In this document: in pieces, positions 26,587 to 34,744 of the stretch | How the letters are laid out: each line of letters begins with the position of its first letter | How positions within the stretch are numbered: position 1 is the stretch's first letter | Source: Pseudonocardia benzenivorans CB1190 | Lineage (GTDB): Bacteria; Actinomycetota; Actinomycetes; Mycobacteriales; Pseudonocardiaceae | Length of the DNA: 64,000 bases | NCBI RefSeq assembly: GCF_000196675.2 | Contig: NC_015312.1 | Span: forward strand, 2,232,001 to 2,296,000 | Reading direction: 5' to 3' | Made by a program: the position numbers and the translations under genes | Notes under the pieces: model-generated | What the model saw: only the letters and a program-made list of their open reading frames with translations | Told to the model about the DNA's origin: nothing | The model's database searches: none

Positions 26587-28068
26587 ATGACTGAATCCCG
26601 ACTCGACATCTCCGGCATGTTCGCCCCGCGCTCCGACGGCGCGGGGCTCGACACCGCGGTGGCCGCAGCCGCAGGCCGCGAACCGTCGACGGGCGACATG
26701 GAGCTCGAGGAGCGCACGTCGCTGCGGCGTGTCGCCGGCCTGTCGACCGAGCTCACCGACGTCACCGAGGTCGAGTACCGGCAGCTGCGCCTCGAGCGCG
26801 TGGTGCTCGTCGGCGTGTGGACCACCGGGACCGCCCAGCAGGCCGAGGCCTCGCTCGTCGAGCTCGCCCGGCTGGCCGAGACGGCGGGCTCACAGGTGCT
26901 CGACGGGCTCGTCCAGCGGCGCAGCCGTCCCGACCCGGCGACCTTCATCGGGTCCGGGAAGGTCGACGAGCTGCGCGCCGCCGTCCAGGGCGCCGGGGCC
27001 GACACCGTGATCGCCGACGGCGAGCTCTCGCCGGGCCAGCTGCGTCAGCTCGAGGAGAAGCTCAAGGTCAAGGTCATCGACCGGACGGCGCTGATCCTCG
27101 ACATCTTCGCCCAGCACGCCCGCTCGCGCGACGGCAAGGCCCAGGTCGAGCTGGCCCAGCTCTCGTACCTGCTGCCGCGGCTGCGCGGCTGGGGTGAGGC
27201 GCTGTCCCGGCAGGTCGGCGGCCGCGCCGCGGGCGGCGTCGGCATCGGCGGGCGTGGCCCCGGTGAGACGAAGATCGAGCTCGACCGGCGGCGCATCCGC
27301 CATCGCATGTCCAAGCTGCGCCGCGAGATCGCCGCGATGCGCACCGTCCGCGAGACCCAGCGCGGGTCGCGGCGGCGCAACGAGGTCCCCGGGGTCGCGA
27401 TCGTCGGGTACACCAACGCCGGCAAGTCGAGCCTGCTCAACGCGCTGACCGATGCCGGTGTGCTCGTCGAGGACGCGTTGTTCGCGACGCTCGACCCGAC
27501 GACGCGGCGCGCCGAGACGCCCGACGGGCGCGACTACACGCTGACCGACACCGTCGGGTTCGTCCGGCACCTGCCCCACCAGCTCGTCGAGGCCTTCCGG
27601 TCGACGCTCGAGGAGACCGCGCAGGCCGACCTGCTGGTGCACGTCGTCGACGCGTCCGACCCCCTGCCCGAGGACCAGATCGCCGCGGTACGCAAGGTCC
27701 TCGTCGAGATCGGCGAGGAGCAGCAGGGGCGGATGCCGCCCGAGCTGCTCGTCGTCAACAAGATCGACGCGGCGGGCGATCTGCAGCTGGCGCGGTTGCG
27801 GCACCTGCTGCCCGACGCGGTGTTCGTGTCCGCGCACACCGGTGCCGGCGTGTCGCTGCTGCGCAGGCGGATCGCCGAGCTGCTGCCCAACCCGGAGGTC
27901 GAGGTCGAGCTGCTCGTCCCGTACGCCGAGGGCGCGCTCGTCGCCCGGGTGCACTCCGACGGCGTCGTGCTCGAGGAGGAGCACGTCGCCGACGGGACCA
28001 GGATGCGAGCCCGCGTCGGCCCCGAGCTCGCGACGGCCGTCTCCGCCCACCTGGTGGCACCGCGGTGA
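26587..28068 (+). CDS. hflX: Ribosome-associated GTPase HflX
   Basis: HflX binds 50S subunits and splits stalled or hibernating ribosomes. The 493-residue protein has the N-terminal HflX domain with the glycine-rich linker (GGRGPGETKIELDRR), then a G domain with P-loop GYTNAGKSS near residue 274, DTVGF and NKID. The first 50 residues are an actinobacterial extension. ATG at 26587 is used; GGGAGG lies 11 bases upstream. It follows dapF by 66 bases in the same order as in mycobacteria. Confidence 0.96.
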   Translation: MTESRLDISGMFAPRSDGAGLDTAVAAAAGREPSTGDMELEERTSLRRVAGLSTELTDVTEVEYRQLRLERVVLVGVWTTGTAQQAEASLVELARLAETAGSQVLDGLVQRRSRPDPATFIGSGKVDELRAAVQGAGADTVIADGELSPGQLRQLEEKLKVKVIDRTALILDIFAQHARSRDGKAQVELAQLSYLLPRLRGWGEALSRQVGGRAAGGVGIGGRGPGETKIELDRRRIRHRMSKLRREIAAMRTVRETQRGSRRRNEVPGVAIVGYTNAGKSSLLNALTDAGVLVEDALFATLDPTTRRAETPDGRDYTLTDTVGFVRHLPHQLVEAFRSTLEETAQADLLVHVVDASDPLPEDQIAAVRKVLVEIGEEQQGRMPPELLVVNKIDAAGDLQLARLRHLLPDAVFVSAHTGAGVSLLRRRIAELLPNPEVEVELLVPYAEGALVARVHSDGVVLEEEHVADGTRMRARVGPELATAVSAHLVAPR

Positions 28069-28078
28069 GCTCGCGACG

Positions 28079-31000
28079 GTGATCAGACGCGCGGCCGCGG
28101 TCGTCCTGGTCCTGGGGGCCGCCATGATGGGCGGAGCCGGGACGGCCCTCGCCGCCGATCCGCCCCCTGGGGTGCGCACCCACTGCACGGTCGACGACCC
28201 GCGGCTCGCGGAGCTGTCCGGGCTCGTCGTGGACGGGACACCGGACAAGCCGACGGTGTGGGCGATGTCCGACGGCGGCAACCGCGTCGCGGCGTACTCC
28301 ATCGACCCGCAGACCTGCGCCGTCACCGGCAGCCGCACCGCGACCACCAACCCGTTCGACGCCGAGGACCTCGCCCGCGGACCCGACGGGGCGCTGTGGG
28401 TGGCCGACATCGGCGACAACCGGTCCGCGCGCAACACCGTCGCCGTCGTCACGCTGCCGGCGTCCGGTGCGTCCAAGCTCTACCGCTTCACCTATCCCGA
28501 CGGCCCGCACGACGCCGAGGCGCTGCTCGTCGGGTCCGACGGCGTGCCCGTCATCGTCACCAAGGACCCGGTCACCGCGGCCGGCATCTACCGTCCGCAG
28601 GCGGCGCCGACCGGCGTCGGGCCGACGCCGCTGACCAAGGTCGGCCAGGTGTCGCTGCCCTCGTCCGACACCCAGGGCGGTCCGCTCGGGGGGATCGGGT
28701 CGCGGCTGGTCACAGGCGCTGCTACCAGCCCCGACGGCACGGCCGTCGCGCTGCGCAGCTACACCGATGCCTGGCTCTACAAGGTCGCGGCTCCCGGCGA
28801 CGCCGCCGCGATCGTCGCCGCGCTGGGGACCACCCCGATGCGCATCCCGCTGCCCGACGAACCGCAGGGCGAGGCCATCTCGCTCGACGCCGCGGGCGCG
28901 CTCTGGTCGGCGGGGGAGACCCGGGGCGGTACGCCCGGTGCGCTGCGCTCGGTCGACGGCGCGGTCGCGATGCTGGCGGCCGCCGACACCTCGCAGGCGC
29001 CCCCGCCCACGGCGGACGACACCGTCGCGCCGGAGGACCGCACCTGGTCGCCGGCGATGCTCGGCGCCGTCGGCACCGCGGCGGTGCTCGTGCTGGGCGC
29101 GATCCTGATGGCGCTGCGGTCGTTCAGCCGGTCGCGCCGGGAGCTGCGGCGGCTCGAGGCCGAGGCCGCCGCCGAGCCGACGCTCATCGGGGCGGATGCC
29201 GCGGCCCCGGCTCAGCACGCGGAGTCCGACGACGGCGCGACGTCACCCGACGCGACGGTCGTCGCCGCGGCGCCGCCCGGTCCGCAGGCAGTGGGCGCTC
29301 CGGGTACCGGCAACGTTCCCGACGATCCGGGACGTTCCGACGGCTCGGCTCCACCCGGCCTGCTGCGGTCGGGTCCGGTCCAAACCGGTCCGGCTCAGCC
29401 CGGTCCGGCGCAACCAGGTCCGGCTCAGCCCGGTCCGGCGCAACCAGGTCCGGCTCAGCCCGGTCCGGCGCAACCAGGTCCGGCGCAACCAGGTCCGGCG
29501 CAACCAGGTCCGGCGCAAGTGGGTCCGGGCCAACCCGGTCCGGCCCAGCCCGGTCCGGCCCAGCGCGGCGCGGTCCGGCCCGATGGCCGGGTTCGGCCTG
29601 ATGGCCCCGTTCGCTCCGACGGCCCGGTTCGCTCCGACGGTCCGGCGCGGCCCCGTGGCCCGGTGCCGCTCGGTGCGCGCGCCGGGGAGCGCGGCCCAGC
29701 TGGTCCGCCGGCCGGTCCCGGTGGTCCCCGTGGTGGGGGACAGGGTCCTGACGGCGCTCGTCCCCTCGGCCCCGGCGGTCCGGCGCAGCATCCCGGTCCG
29801 GCGCAGCATCCCGGTCCGGCGCAGCATCCCGGTCCGCGACCGGGACCCGGGCCGCGCGCGCCCCTGCCGCCGGGCTCGACCGCGCCTCCCGGCCCGCCGT
29901 TCCCGCCCGGCCCGCCGCGGCCGACAGGCCCTGCTCCGGGGCCGGGCGGTGCATCGCACAGTGCGGGGCCGGGCAATGCCGGCCCCGGCCTGCCATCCCG
30001 TGGCCCGAACCGGCCGGGACCGGAGGGGCCCGTTCCGCACGGTCGGGGCGCGGACGGACCTGCTCGAACCGGCGCTGGTCCGGGCGGGCCCGGTCCGGAG
30101 CGTGGTGCGAACGGTCCTGGTGCGAACGGTCCCGGTCCGAACGGTCCCGGTCCGAACGCTGCTGGTGCGAACAGTGCCGGTACGAACGGTGCCGGTCCGA
30201 GCGGTACGCGACGAGAGCCGGGCGATCCCGCCGGCCGCCAGCGCGACGCCGCCGGTGGCCGCGCCCAGAGTCCAACCGGTGCTACTCCGGCCGGCGCTGG
30301 TCAGAACGGCGCTGGTCAGAACGGCGCTGGTCAGAACGGCGCTGGTCAGAACGGCGCTGGTCAGAACGGCGCTGGTCAGAACGGCGCTGGTCAGAACGGC
30401 GCTGGTCAGAACGGCCCTGCGCAGAACGGCCCTGCGCAGAACGGCACGGGTCCGGGCGCGCGGGGACGGGACCGGAGTGAGGGGCGGCGCTCCGAGGTCG
30501 CTGGGCCGAATGCTCAGCTGTCGAATGGTCAGCCGTCGAATGGGCAGCCGTCGAATGGTCAGCCGTCGAATGGGCAGCCGTCGAATGGTCAGCCGCCGAA
30601 TGGGCAGTCGCCAAATGGTCAGCCGCCGAACGGTCAGCCGTCGAATGCTCAGCCGCGGAACGACCCCTCGGCGAACGGCCAGCCGCTGACGGGCTCGGCG
30701 GCCAATGGACAGCCGTCCAATGCACAGCCGCCGAACAGGCCGTCGGTGACCGACGCGCGCCTGGACGCAGATCCGTCGACAAGCCGGCCGGCGAACAGGA
30801 CGGGTCCGGAGGCTCACCCGGCGAAGGGGCGACCCACGAGCCTGCCGTCTTCGAACCATCCGATGCCGAACGGTGCAGGCGCAAACGGGCAGGCAGCGAA
30901 CGGTCAGGGCGCGAACGGTCAGGGCGTGAACGGTCAGGGCGTGAACGGAACGCGATCGAACGGCGCGGAGGCTGCCGAACCCGGCGCCGCATCGACGACC

Positions 31001-31177
31001 GCCATCCGCCGGGACGCGCGCGACGAGGACGCACCCCGAACGCCGCCGGGTGCCCCGGCACCCGAGCCGTTGCGTGTGGACGGGCACCGAGCCGCCGCAG
31101 AGGAACGCGCGGACGCCGACCGTGGATCGTCACGTCCGCACGAGGACGCGGGGCGCCCACACCGACCGGGGCCGTGA
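28079..31177 (+). CDS. Membrane protein: exported propeller-like domain, one membrane segment, 690-residue repeat tail
   Basis: The 1032-residue protein starts at GTG 28079, ten bases after hflX. A signal peptide (about 26 residues ending ALAA) precedes a domain of about 290 residues with SDGGNRVAAYSID, PFDAEDLARGPDGALWVADIGDN and repeated strand-rich blocks suggesting a beta-propeller outside the cell. One membrane helix (about residues 325-346) follows, then RSFSRSRRELRRL and a cytoplasmic tail to the end made of Gly, Pro, Asn, Gln and Ala pentapeptides (GPAQP, AGQNG, NGQPS, QGANG). Codon usage remains high-GC with no stop over 2 kb, so the frame is real. Position between hflX and lexA recalls mycobacterial Rv2721c, also Ala/Gly-rich and membrane-bound. 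Function is unknown. Confidence 0.82.
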   Translation: MIRRAAAVVLVLGAAMMGGAGTALAADPPPGVRTHCTVDDPRLAELSGLVVDGTPDKPTVWAMSDGGNRVAAYSIDPQTCAVTGSRTATTNPFDAEDLARGPDGALWVADIGDNRSARNTVAVVTLPASGASKLYRFTYPDGPHDAEALLVGSDGVPVIVTKDPVTAAGIYRPQAAPTGVGPTPLTKVGQVSLPSSDTQGGPLGGIGSRLVTGAATSPDGTAVALRSYTDAWLYKVAAPGDAAAIVAALGTTPMRIPLPDEPQGEAISLDAAGALWSAGETRGGTPGALRSVDGAVAMLAAADTSQAPPPTADDTVAPEDRTWSPAMLGAVGTAAVLVLGAILMALRSFSRSRRELRRLEAEAAAEPTLIGADAAAPAQHAESDDGATSPDATVVAAAPPGPQAVGAPGTGNVPDDPGRSDGSAPPGLLRSGPVQTGPAQPGPAQPGPAQPGPAQPGPAQPGPAQPGPAQPGPAQPGPAQVGPGQPGPAQPGPAQRGAVRPDGRVRPDGPVRSDGPVRSDGPARPRGPVPLGARAGERGPAGPPAGPGGPRGGGQGPDGARPLGPGGPAQHPGPAQHPGPAQHPGPRPGPGPRAPLPPGSTAPPGPPFPPGPPRPTGPAPGPGGASHSAGPGNAGPGLPSRGPNRPGPEGPVPHGRGADGPARTGAGPGGPGPERGANGPGANGPGPNGPGPNAAGANSAGTNGAGPSGTRREPGDPAGRQRDAAGGRAQSPTGATPAGAGQNGAGQNGAGQNGAGQNGAGQNGAGQNGAGQNGAGQNGPAQNGPAQNGTGPGARGRDRSEGRRSEVAGPNAQLSNGQPSNGQPSNGQPSNGQPSNGQPPNGQSPNGQPPNGQPSNAQPRNDPSANGQPLTGSAANGQPSNAQPPNRPSVTDARLDADPSTSRPANRTGPEAHPAKGRPTSLPSSNHPMPNGAGANGQAANGQGANGQGVNGQGVNGTRSNGAEAAEPGAASTTAIRRDARDEDAPRTPPGAPAPEPLRVDGHRAAAEERADADRGSSRPHEDAGRPHRPGP
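29387..29566 (+). repeat. Twelve 15-bp units coding GPAQP
   Basis: Two alternating variants, GGTCCGGCTCAGCCC and GGTCCGGCGCAACCA, are repeated head to tail within the tail-encoding part of the membrane protein gene. All units keep the reading frame. Near-identity of units indicates recent expansion by slippage or unequal crossing over. Confidence 0.9.
30296..30445 (+). repeat. Ten 15-bp units coding AGQNG/PAQNG
   Basis: GCTGGTCAGAACGGC occurs eight times without a single change (30296-30415), then two variants read CCTGCGCAGAACGGC. Perfect copies at this length point to very recent amplification or ongoing copy-number change. Frame is kept. Confidence 0.93.
30521..30660 (+). repeat. About nine 15-bp units coding SNGQP/PNGQP
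   Basis: TCGAATGGTCAGCCG and variants are tandemly repeated, in frame with the preceding repeats of the same gene. Units differ at wobble positions and Ser/Pro codons, so this block is older than the AGQNG block. Confidence 0.88.
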
Positions 31178-31590
31178 GCCGGACGCATCGCGCGTATCAC
31201 CGGCTGAGTCGTCGCTCGGCTGAGCATCGGGTCGAGCGACGGTGCGGCGGTACGTCGAGCCCGTCGAGTTGTCGACCCGCGCCGACGTCGGCGGCAGAGC
31301 CTCCGGCCGGGCCACGGCAGCCGCCGGGTCGGCCCGGGAGGCCTCGGCTCGTGTGACCCCCTGTGAGCGGCGACGGTCGCCATGGCGACCATCGCCACTC
31401 GCGAGCGCCGCGGGCGCGAGCTCTGCGTGGTGGGGCGGCGAGCCGGCCGTTCGAGCCGATGACCGTCGCGCCGACGATCTCGCGACGGCCCGCGCGTGGA
31501 AAGCCGCCCGCGGTCGCTCACCGGCTGACGTGCCGAGCATCCCCGTAGGTCGCGGACCTCGGGGCCTGCGTCGCAGGCGCGTCGTGACTC
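31178..31590. other. Convergent intergenic region between the repeat-tail gene and lexA
   Basis: No gene is supported in these 413 bases. It contains the second copy of the palindromic repeat (31360-31406), which may terminate transcription from either side. Nothing else was recognised. Confidence 0.6.
31360..31406 (+). repeat. Palindromic repeat, copy 2 (REP-like)
   Basis: GGCGACGGTCGC and GCGACCATCGCC flank the self-complementary CATG, giving a 28-base palindrome with one wobble. The flanks CCTGTGAGC and TCGCGAGC extend the match with copy 1 (1099-1145, opposite strand) to 47 bases. It lies between two convergent genes. Confidence 0.75.
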
Positions 31591-32322
31591 TCAGAGTCTG
31601 CGCAGCACCGCGACGACGCGGCCGAGGATCGTGGCCTCGTCGCCGGGAATGGGGTCGTACGCGGGGTTGGCCGGCATGAGCCAGACGTGCCCGTCGCGGC
31701 GGCGGAACGTCTTGACCGTCGCCTCGCCGTCGATCATCGCCGCGACGATCTCACCCTGTTCCGCGACCGGCTGCTGGCGCACGACCACCCAGTCGCCGTC
31801 GGTGATCGCCGCCTCGACCATCGAGTCGCCGCGCACGTTGAGCAGGAACAGCGTGCCCTCGCCGACGATCTCGCGCGGCAGCGGGAACACGCTCTGCACC
31901 GCCTGTTCCGCGAGGATCGGCCCACCAGCGGCGATGTCACCCAGCAGCGGGACGTAGGCGGGGGCGGGGTGCTCGTCACGCGTCGTGCCGGGATCGCGGG
32001 AGTCCGCGTCGGCGTCGGCGACGTCCTCGGGGGCGCGGACGTCCACCGCCCGCGTGCGGTTGGGGTCGCGGCGCAGGTATCCCTTGCGCTCCAGGCTGCG
32101 CAGCTGGTGGTGGACCGAGGACGTCGACGTCAAGCCGACGGCGTCGCCGATCTCGCGGACGCTCGGCGGGTACCCGAAACGCTCCACCCAGTCGCGGATG
32201 ACCTCCAGCACCTTCCGCTGCCGCGGGGTCAGCGACGTGTCGTCCCCCGCCGCCTCGGCCGGGTCCGGGAAGGAACGCACCTGCCCGGCCTCACGGTCGG
32301 TACCGGTCTCGTCCCGTGCCAT
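31591..32322 (-). CDS. lexA: LexA repressor
   Basis: LexA represses SOS genes and cleaves itself when RecA filaments form. The 243-residue protein has a winged helix-turn-helix (residues 30-90, [20 protein letters not shown]), the scissile Ala132-Gly133 in [10 protein letters not shown], nucleophile S167 in GDSM and general base K204 in ATVKTF. The 20-residue acidic linker is longer than in E. coli, as usual for actinobacteria. An SOS box at 32408-32421 lies 86 bases upstream, fitting autoregulation. The divergent gene is a ChiZ-like LysM protein with its own boxes. Confidence 0.97.
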   Translation of the reverse strand: MARDETGTDREAGQVRSFPDPAEAAGDDTSLTPRQRKVLEVIRDWVERFGYPPSVREIGDAVGLTSTSSVHHQLRSLERKGYLRRDPNRTRAVDVRAPEDVADADADSRDPGTTRDEHPAPAYVPLLGDIAAGGPILAEQAVQSVFPLPREIVGEGTLFLLNVRGDSMVEAAITDGDWVVVRQQPVAEQGEIVAAMIDGEATVKTFRRRDGHVWLMPANPAYDPIPGDEATILGRVVAVLRRL

Positions 32323-32407
32323 CTCGTCCGCCTCCTCGATCGGCGCGGTGGGGCCGTTCGTCCCCGCCGCCGTCGCACCGCACCGTAGACCCGATCATCT
32401 CCGCCGC

Positions 32408-32421
32408 CAAACACATGTTCG
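32408..32421 (-). promoter_or_regulatory. SOS box of lexA
   Basis: On the minus strand CGAACATGTGTTTG matches the Gram-positive LexA consensus CGAAC-N4-GTTCG with one mismatch. It lies between the two divergent starts, nearer lexA. Confidence 0.75.
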
Positions 32422-32470
32422 AACGACACGCGGCGCGTCGCGAAAATTTGTCGGGGCCCGGTGGTACACA

Positions 32471-32504
32471 TTCGCACGAGCGTTCGATCGAACGCTTGTG
32501 CGAA
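32471..32504. promoter_or_regulatory. Double SOS box upstream of the ChiZ-like gene
   Basis: Two back-to-back sites, CGCAC-gagc-GTTCG (32473-32486) and CGAAC-gctt-GTGCG (32489-32502), each differ from the LexA consensus at one base and together form a 34-base palindrome broken at a single position. LexA dimers on both would sit on one face-to-face array just upstream of the gene starting at 32612. Confidence 0.75.
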
Positions 32505-32611
32505 CGGAGGGTATCCGATCGGGCGCGGCGGGCGATCGCCGCCGAGGTCGGGCCGTCCGGTCCACGTGTGTCGCCGACCGAGGAGCCGGCGCCGACGGGA
32601 AGGGAACTGCC

Positions 32612-33472
32612 ATGTCTGTCAGCACGGCTCCCGGATGTGCGGGCGCAGGGACGGGTGGGCCCGCCGGGAACGGTGCCGGAGCCGCGGGTTCCGGCGGGAC
32701 GGCCGCGGACCGGTCGCCGAGGCAGGCGTCGCACCGGCCCGAAGCGGTGCGGGACGCCGACGAGGGCGGCGCCCGGCCGCGACGCCGGGGCCGCGGGCCG
32801 CGGCCTGCGCGTCCGCGGGAGGCCGCGCGGCGGGGCAGCGCACAGCGGGACGCATCGCGGGCCGAGGCCGGTGTACCTCGGCGGTCGGGGTCGACGATGG
32901 CGCGGCGGGGGACGCGCCCGTCGTTGACCGTGCTGCCGGGCGGCCTCGAGCCGACCACGGGGGGCGACGGGGGGCTCGGTCCCCGCCTCGACTCGTCCGA
33001 TGTGGACGCGCAGCGCCTGTCCGAGATCGACCGTGCGTTGCTGCGGCATCCGTCGGCGCGCGGCCGACGCCCGGCCGGGGCGAGCGTCGCCCCCGGTGTG
33101 GCACGTCCTCGTTGCGTCGCGCCGCCGCGGGTGCATCCGCGGCCTGTTCGGTCCCGGGCACTCCGACGGACTCCGCTGGCGCTGCGCTACCGGGTGCGGC
33201 GGGCGGTCGCGGTCCTGGTGCTCGGGGTGTGCGCCGCCGTCGTGGTGGTCGCGCTCGGGTCGTTGGGCGAGATCGCCCGCGACGCCGGCCCCGGCATCCC
33301 CATGAGCACCGCCCAGGTCGTGGTCCAACGTGGCGACACGGTGTGGGACATCGCCCGGCGCACGGTCCCCGATGCCGACCCTGCCGTGGCTGCCGCCCGC
33401 ATCGCCGAGCTCAACGGCCTCCATTCGGCTGCGCTGCGACCCGGCCAGATCCTCACTGTGCCGCGGGCCTAG
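32612..33472 (+). CDS. SOS-controlled LysM membrane protein (ChiZ/Rv2719c-like cell-division inhibitor)
   Basis: The 286-residue protein has a basic, low-complexity cytoplasmic N-terminus (about 190 residues), one membrane segment ([19 protein letters not shown], about 194-214) and a C-terminal LysM domain ([20 protein letters not shown] ... [10 protein letters not shown]) that binds peptidoglycan. Position divergent from lexA and upstream of nrdR equals that of M. tuberculosis Rv2719c (ChiZ), a LexA-controlled protein that blocks division after DNA damage. The N-terminus is much longer than in the mycobacterial protein. ATG at 32612 follows AAGGGAA; earlier in-frame starts exist but lack a ribosome site. 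Division inhibition is inferred. Confidence 0.82.
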   Translation: MSVSTAPGCAGAGTGGPAGNGAGAAGSGGTAADRSPRQASHRPEAVRDADEGGARPRRRGRGPRPARPREAARRGSAQRDASRAEAGVPRRSGSTMARRGTRPSLTVLPGGLEPTTGGDGGLGPRLDSSDVDAQRLSEIDRALLRHPSARGRRPAGASVAPGVARPRCVAPPRVHPRPVRSRALRRTPLALRYRVRRAVAVLVLGVCAAVVVVALGSLGEIARDAGPGIPMSTAQVVVQRGDTVWDIARRTVPDADPAVAAARIAELNGLHSAALRPGQILTVPRA

Positions 33473-34094
33473 TCAGAGGCGGGCGGGCCTCCGGTACCCC
33501 TTCGCTGCTGTGTCACTGCCGTCGCTCATGTCGTTTCGCTGCGTCCGTCCGGCTGCGGCCCGTCCGGCTGCGGCCCGTCCGGCTGCGGCCCGTGCGGCTG
33601 CGGTCGGCCGGTGCGGCCGCCGTGCGCCCTTCGATGCTCAGCCTCCATTGCCCGGCGCCGTGGGACCCGTCGCGGAGCCGCCGGCGCCGACCGGCGCTCT
33701 GCCGTGCACCCGATCGTCGGCTCGGTGGCGGAGCGTGCCGTGTTACCCGATGGCGGAGCGTGGCCGGCGGTGGGTGCCGGGTCGGTGCCGGGGCGGCGGG
33801 TGCCAGTGTGGATGGCGGCCGCAGGGGTCGGCGGGGATCCGTGCGGGTGCTCGCGCCCCGCGCCCGGGTGCCCTCCGTGTGGGTCCGGACACGGGTCGTC
33901 GACCGCGCAGGGTGCGCGACACGCCGTACCGTAGGCGACGCGCCGGGCTGTCGGGGCGCTGGCCTCGCCGGATCGGGCGAACATGGGACGCGTGGGCGCC
34001 CCGAGCGCCCACACCCCTACATCTTGTGGTTACATACGTGTTGTTCGGCCACAGGTTGGGGTTGTCGGTCGCTCTCGGAGAGAGGATCACTACT
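33473..34094. other. Intergenic region upstream of nrdR
   Basis: Four 15-bp units (GTCCGGCTGCGGCCC and variants) lie at 33547-33606. Frames on either strand cross the region but look like shadows. The last 80 bases hold NrdR-box-like sites and the nrdR promoter. Confidence 0.5.
34017..34060 (+). promoter_or_regulatory. NrdR boxes upstream of nrdRJ
   Basis: CTACATCTTGTG (34017-34028) matches 10 of 12 positions of the NrdR consensus cWAtATaTwGtg. A weaker site, CCACAGGTTGGG (34049-34060), lies 32 bases further on, three helical turns as is usual for paired NrdR boxes. They imply autoregulation of the nrdR-nrdJ unit. Confidence 0.6.
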
Positions 34095-34574
34095 GTGCGC
34101 TGCCCGTTCTGCCGCCACTCGGACTGCCGCGTCATCGACTCTCGTGAGGTCGAGGACGGGCAGGCCACCCGCCGTCGTCGCTCCTGCGCGTCGTGCGGTC
34201 GGCGGTTCACCACCGTCGAGGAGCCGGTGCTCGCGGTGGTCAAGCGCAGCGGGGTGACCGAACCGTTCAGCCGCGACAAGGTGGTCGGCGGAGTACGACG
34301 CGCGTGCCAGGGCCGCCCCGTCGACGAGGACGCGCTGCAGCAGCTGGCGCACCGCGTGGAGGAAGCGGTCCGGGCGGGCGGGACGGCCGAGATCCCGAGC
34401 CACGAGGTGGGCCTGGCGATTCTCGGGCCGTTGCGCGAGCTCGACGAGGTGGCCTACCTGCGCTTCGCGAGCGTGTACCGCTCCTTCTCCTCGATCGAGG
34501 ACTTCGAGAAGGAGATCGCGGATCTGCGGCGGTCGGTCGCCGGGGAAGCAGCCGACGGCGCGGATCGCGACTAG
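34095..34574 (+). CDS. nrdR: Transcriptional repressor NrdR
   Basis: NrdR shuts down ribonucleotide reductase genes when dATP is high. The 159-residue protein has the zinc ribbon with C3, C6, C31 and C34 (CPFC, CASC) and an ATP-cone (about residues 49-139, [20 protein letters not shown]). The GTG start at 34095 gives the canonical N-terminus. It lies 170 bases upstream of nrdJ, the Streptomyces arrangement, and NrdR boxes precede it. Confidence 0.97.
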   Translation: MRCPFCRHSDCRVIDSREVEDGQATRRRRSCASCGRRFTTVEEPVLAVVKRSGVTEPFSRDKVVGGVRRACQGRPVDEDALQQLAHRVEEAVRAGGTAEIPSHEVGLAILGPLRELDEVAYLRFASVYRSFSSIEDFEKEIADLRRSVAGEAADGADRD

Positions 34575-34744
34575 CAGTAACACGCCGGGACGGGGGAGAC
34601 CTCGTCGCGGCGGGTCGCCCGGCCGGCGCGCGACACCGGCCGGTCGGCACACGCAACGGCCCGCTCGGCGCCCTTATCGCCGGCGTGGTCGTTGACAGGG
34701 TGCGACACGACTGCACCACGGTTGCTCAGGGGAAGAGGACGAGG

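Noticed and set aside
30296-30445. Regular repeats considered as a CRISPR array
   Set aside because: Units are 15 bases head to tail without spacers and preserve a reading frame.
29243-31087. Long minus-strand frame through the minisatellite region
   Set aside because: A shadow of the in-frame 15-bp repeats; the plus frame has signal peptide, domain and membrane helix, the minus frame has none.
33526-34014. Minus-strand frame of 162 codons between the LysM gene and nrdR
   Set aside because: Composition of a shadow frame (Pro/Arg/Ala), includes the 15-bp repeats, no ribosome site, and covers the conserved nrdR upstream region.
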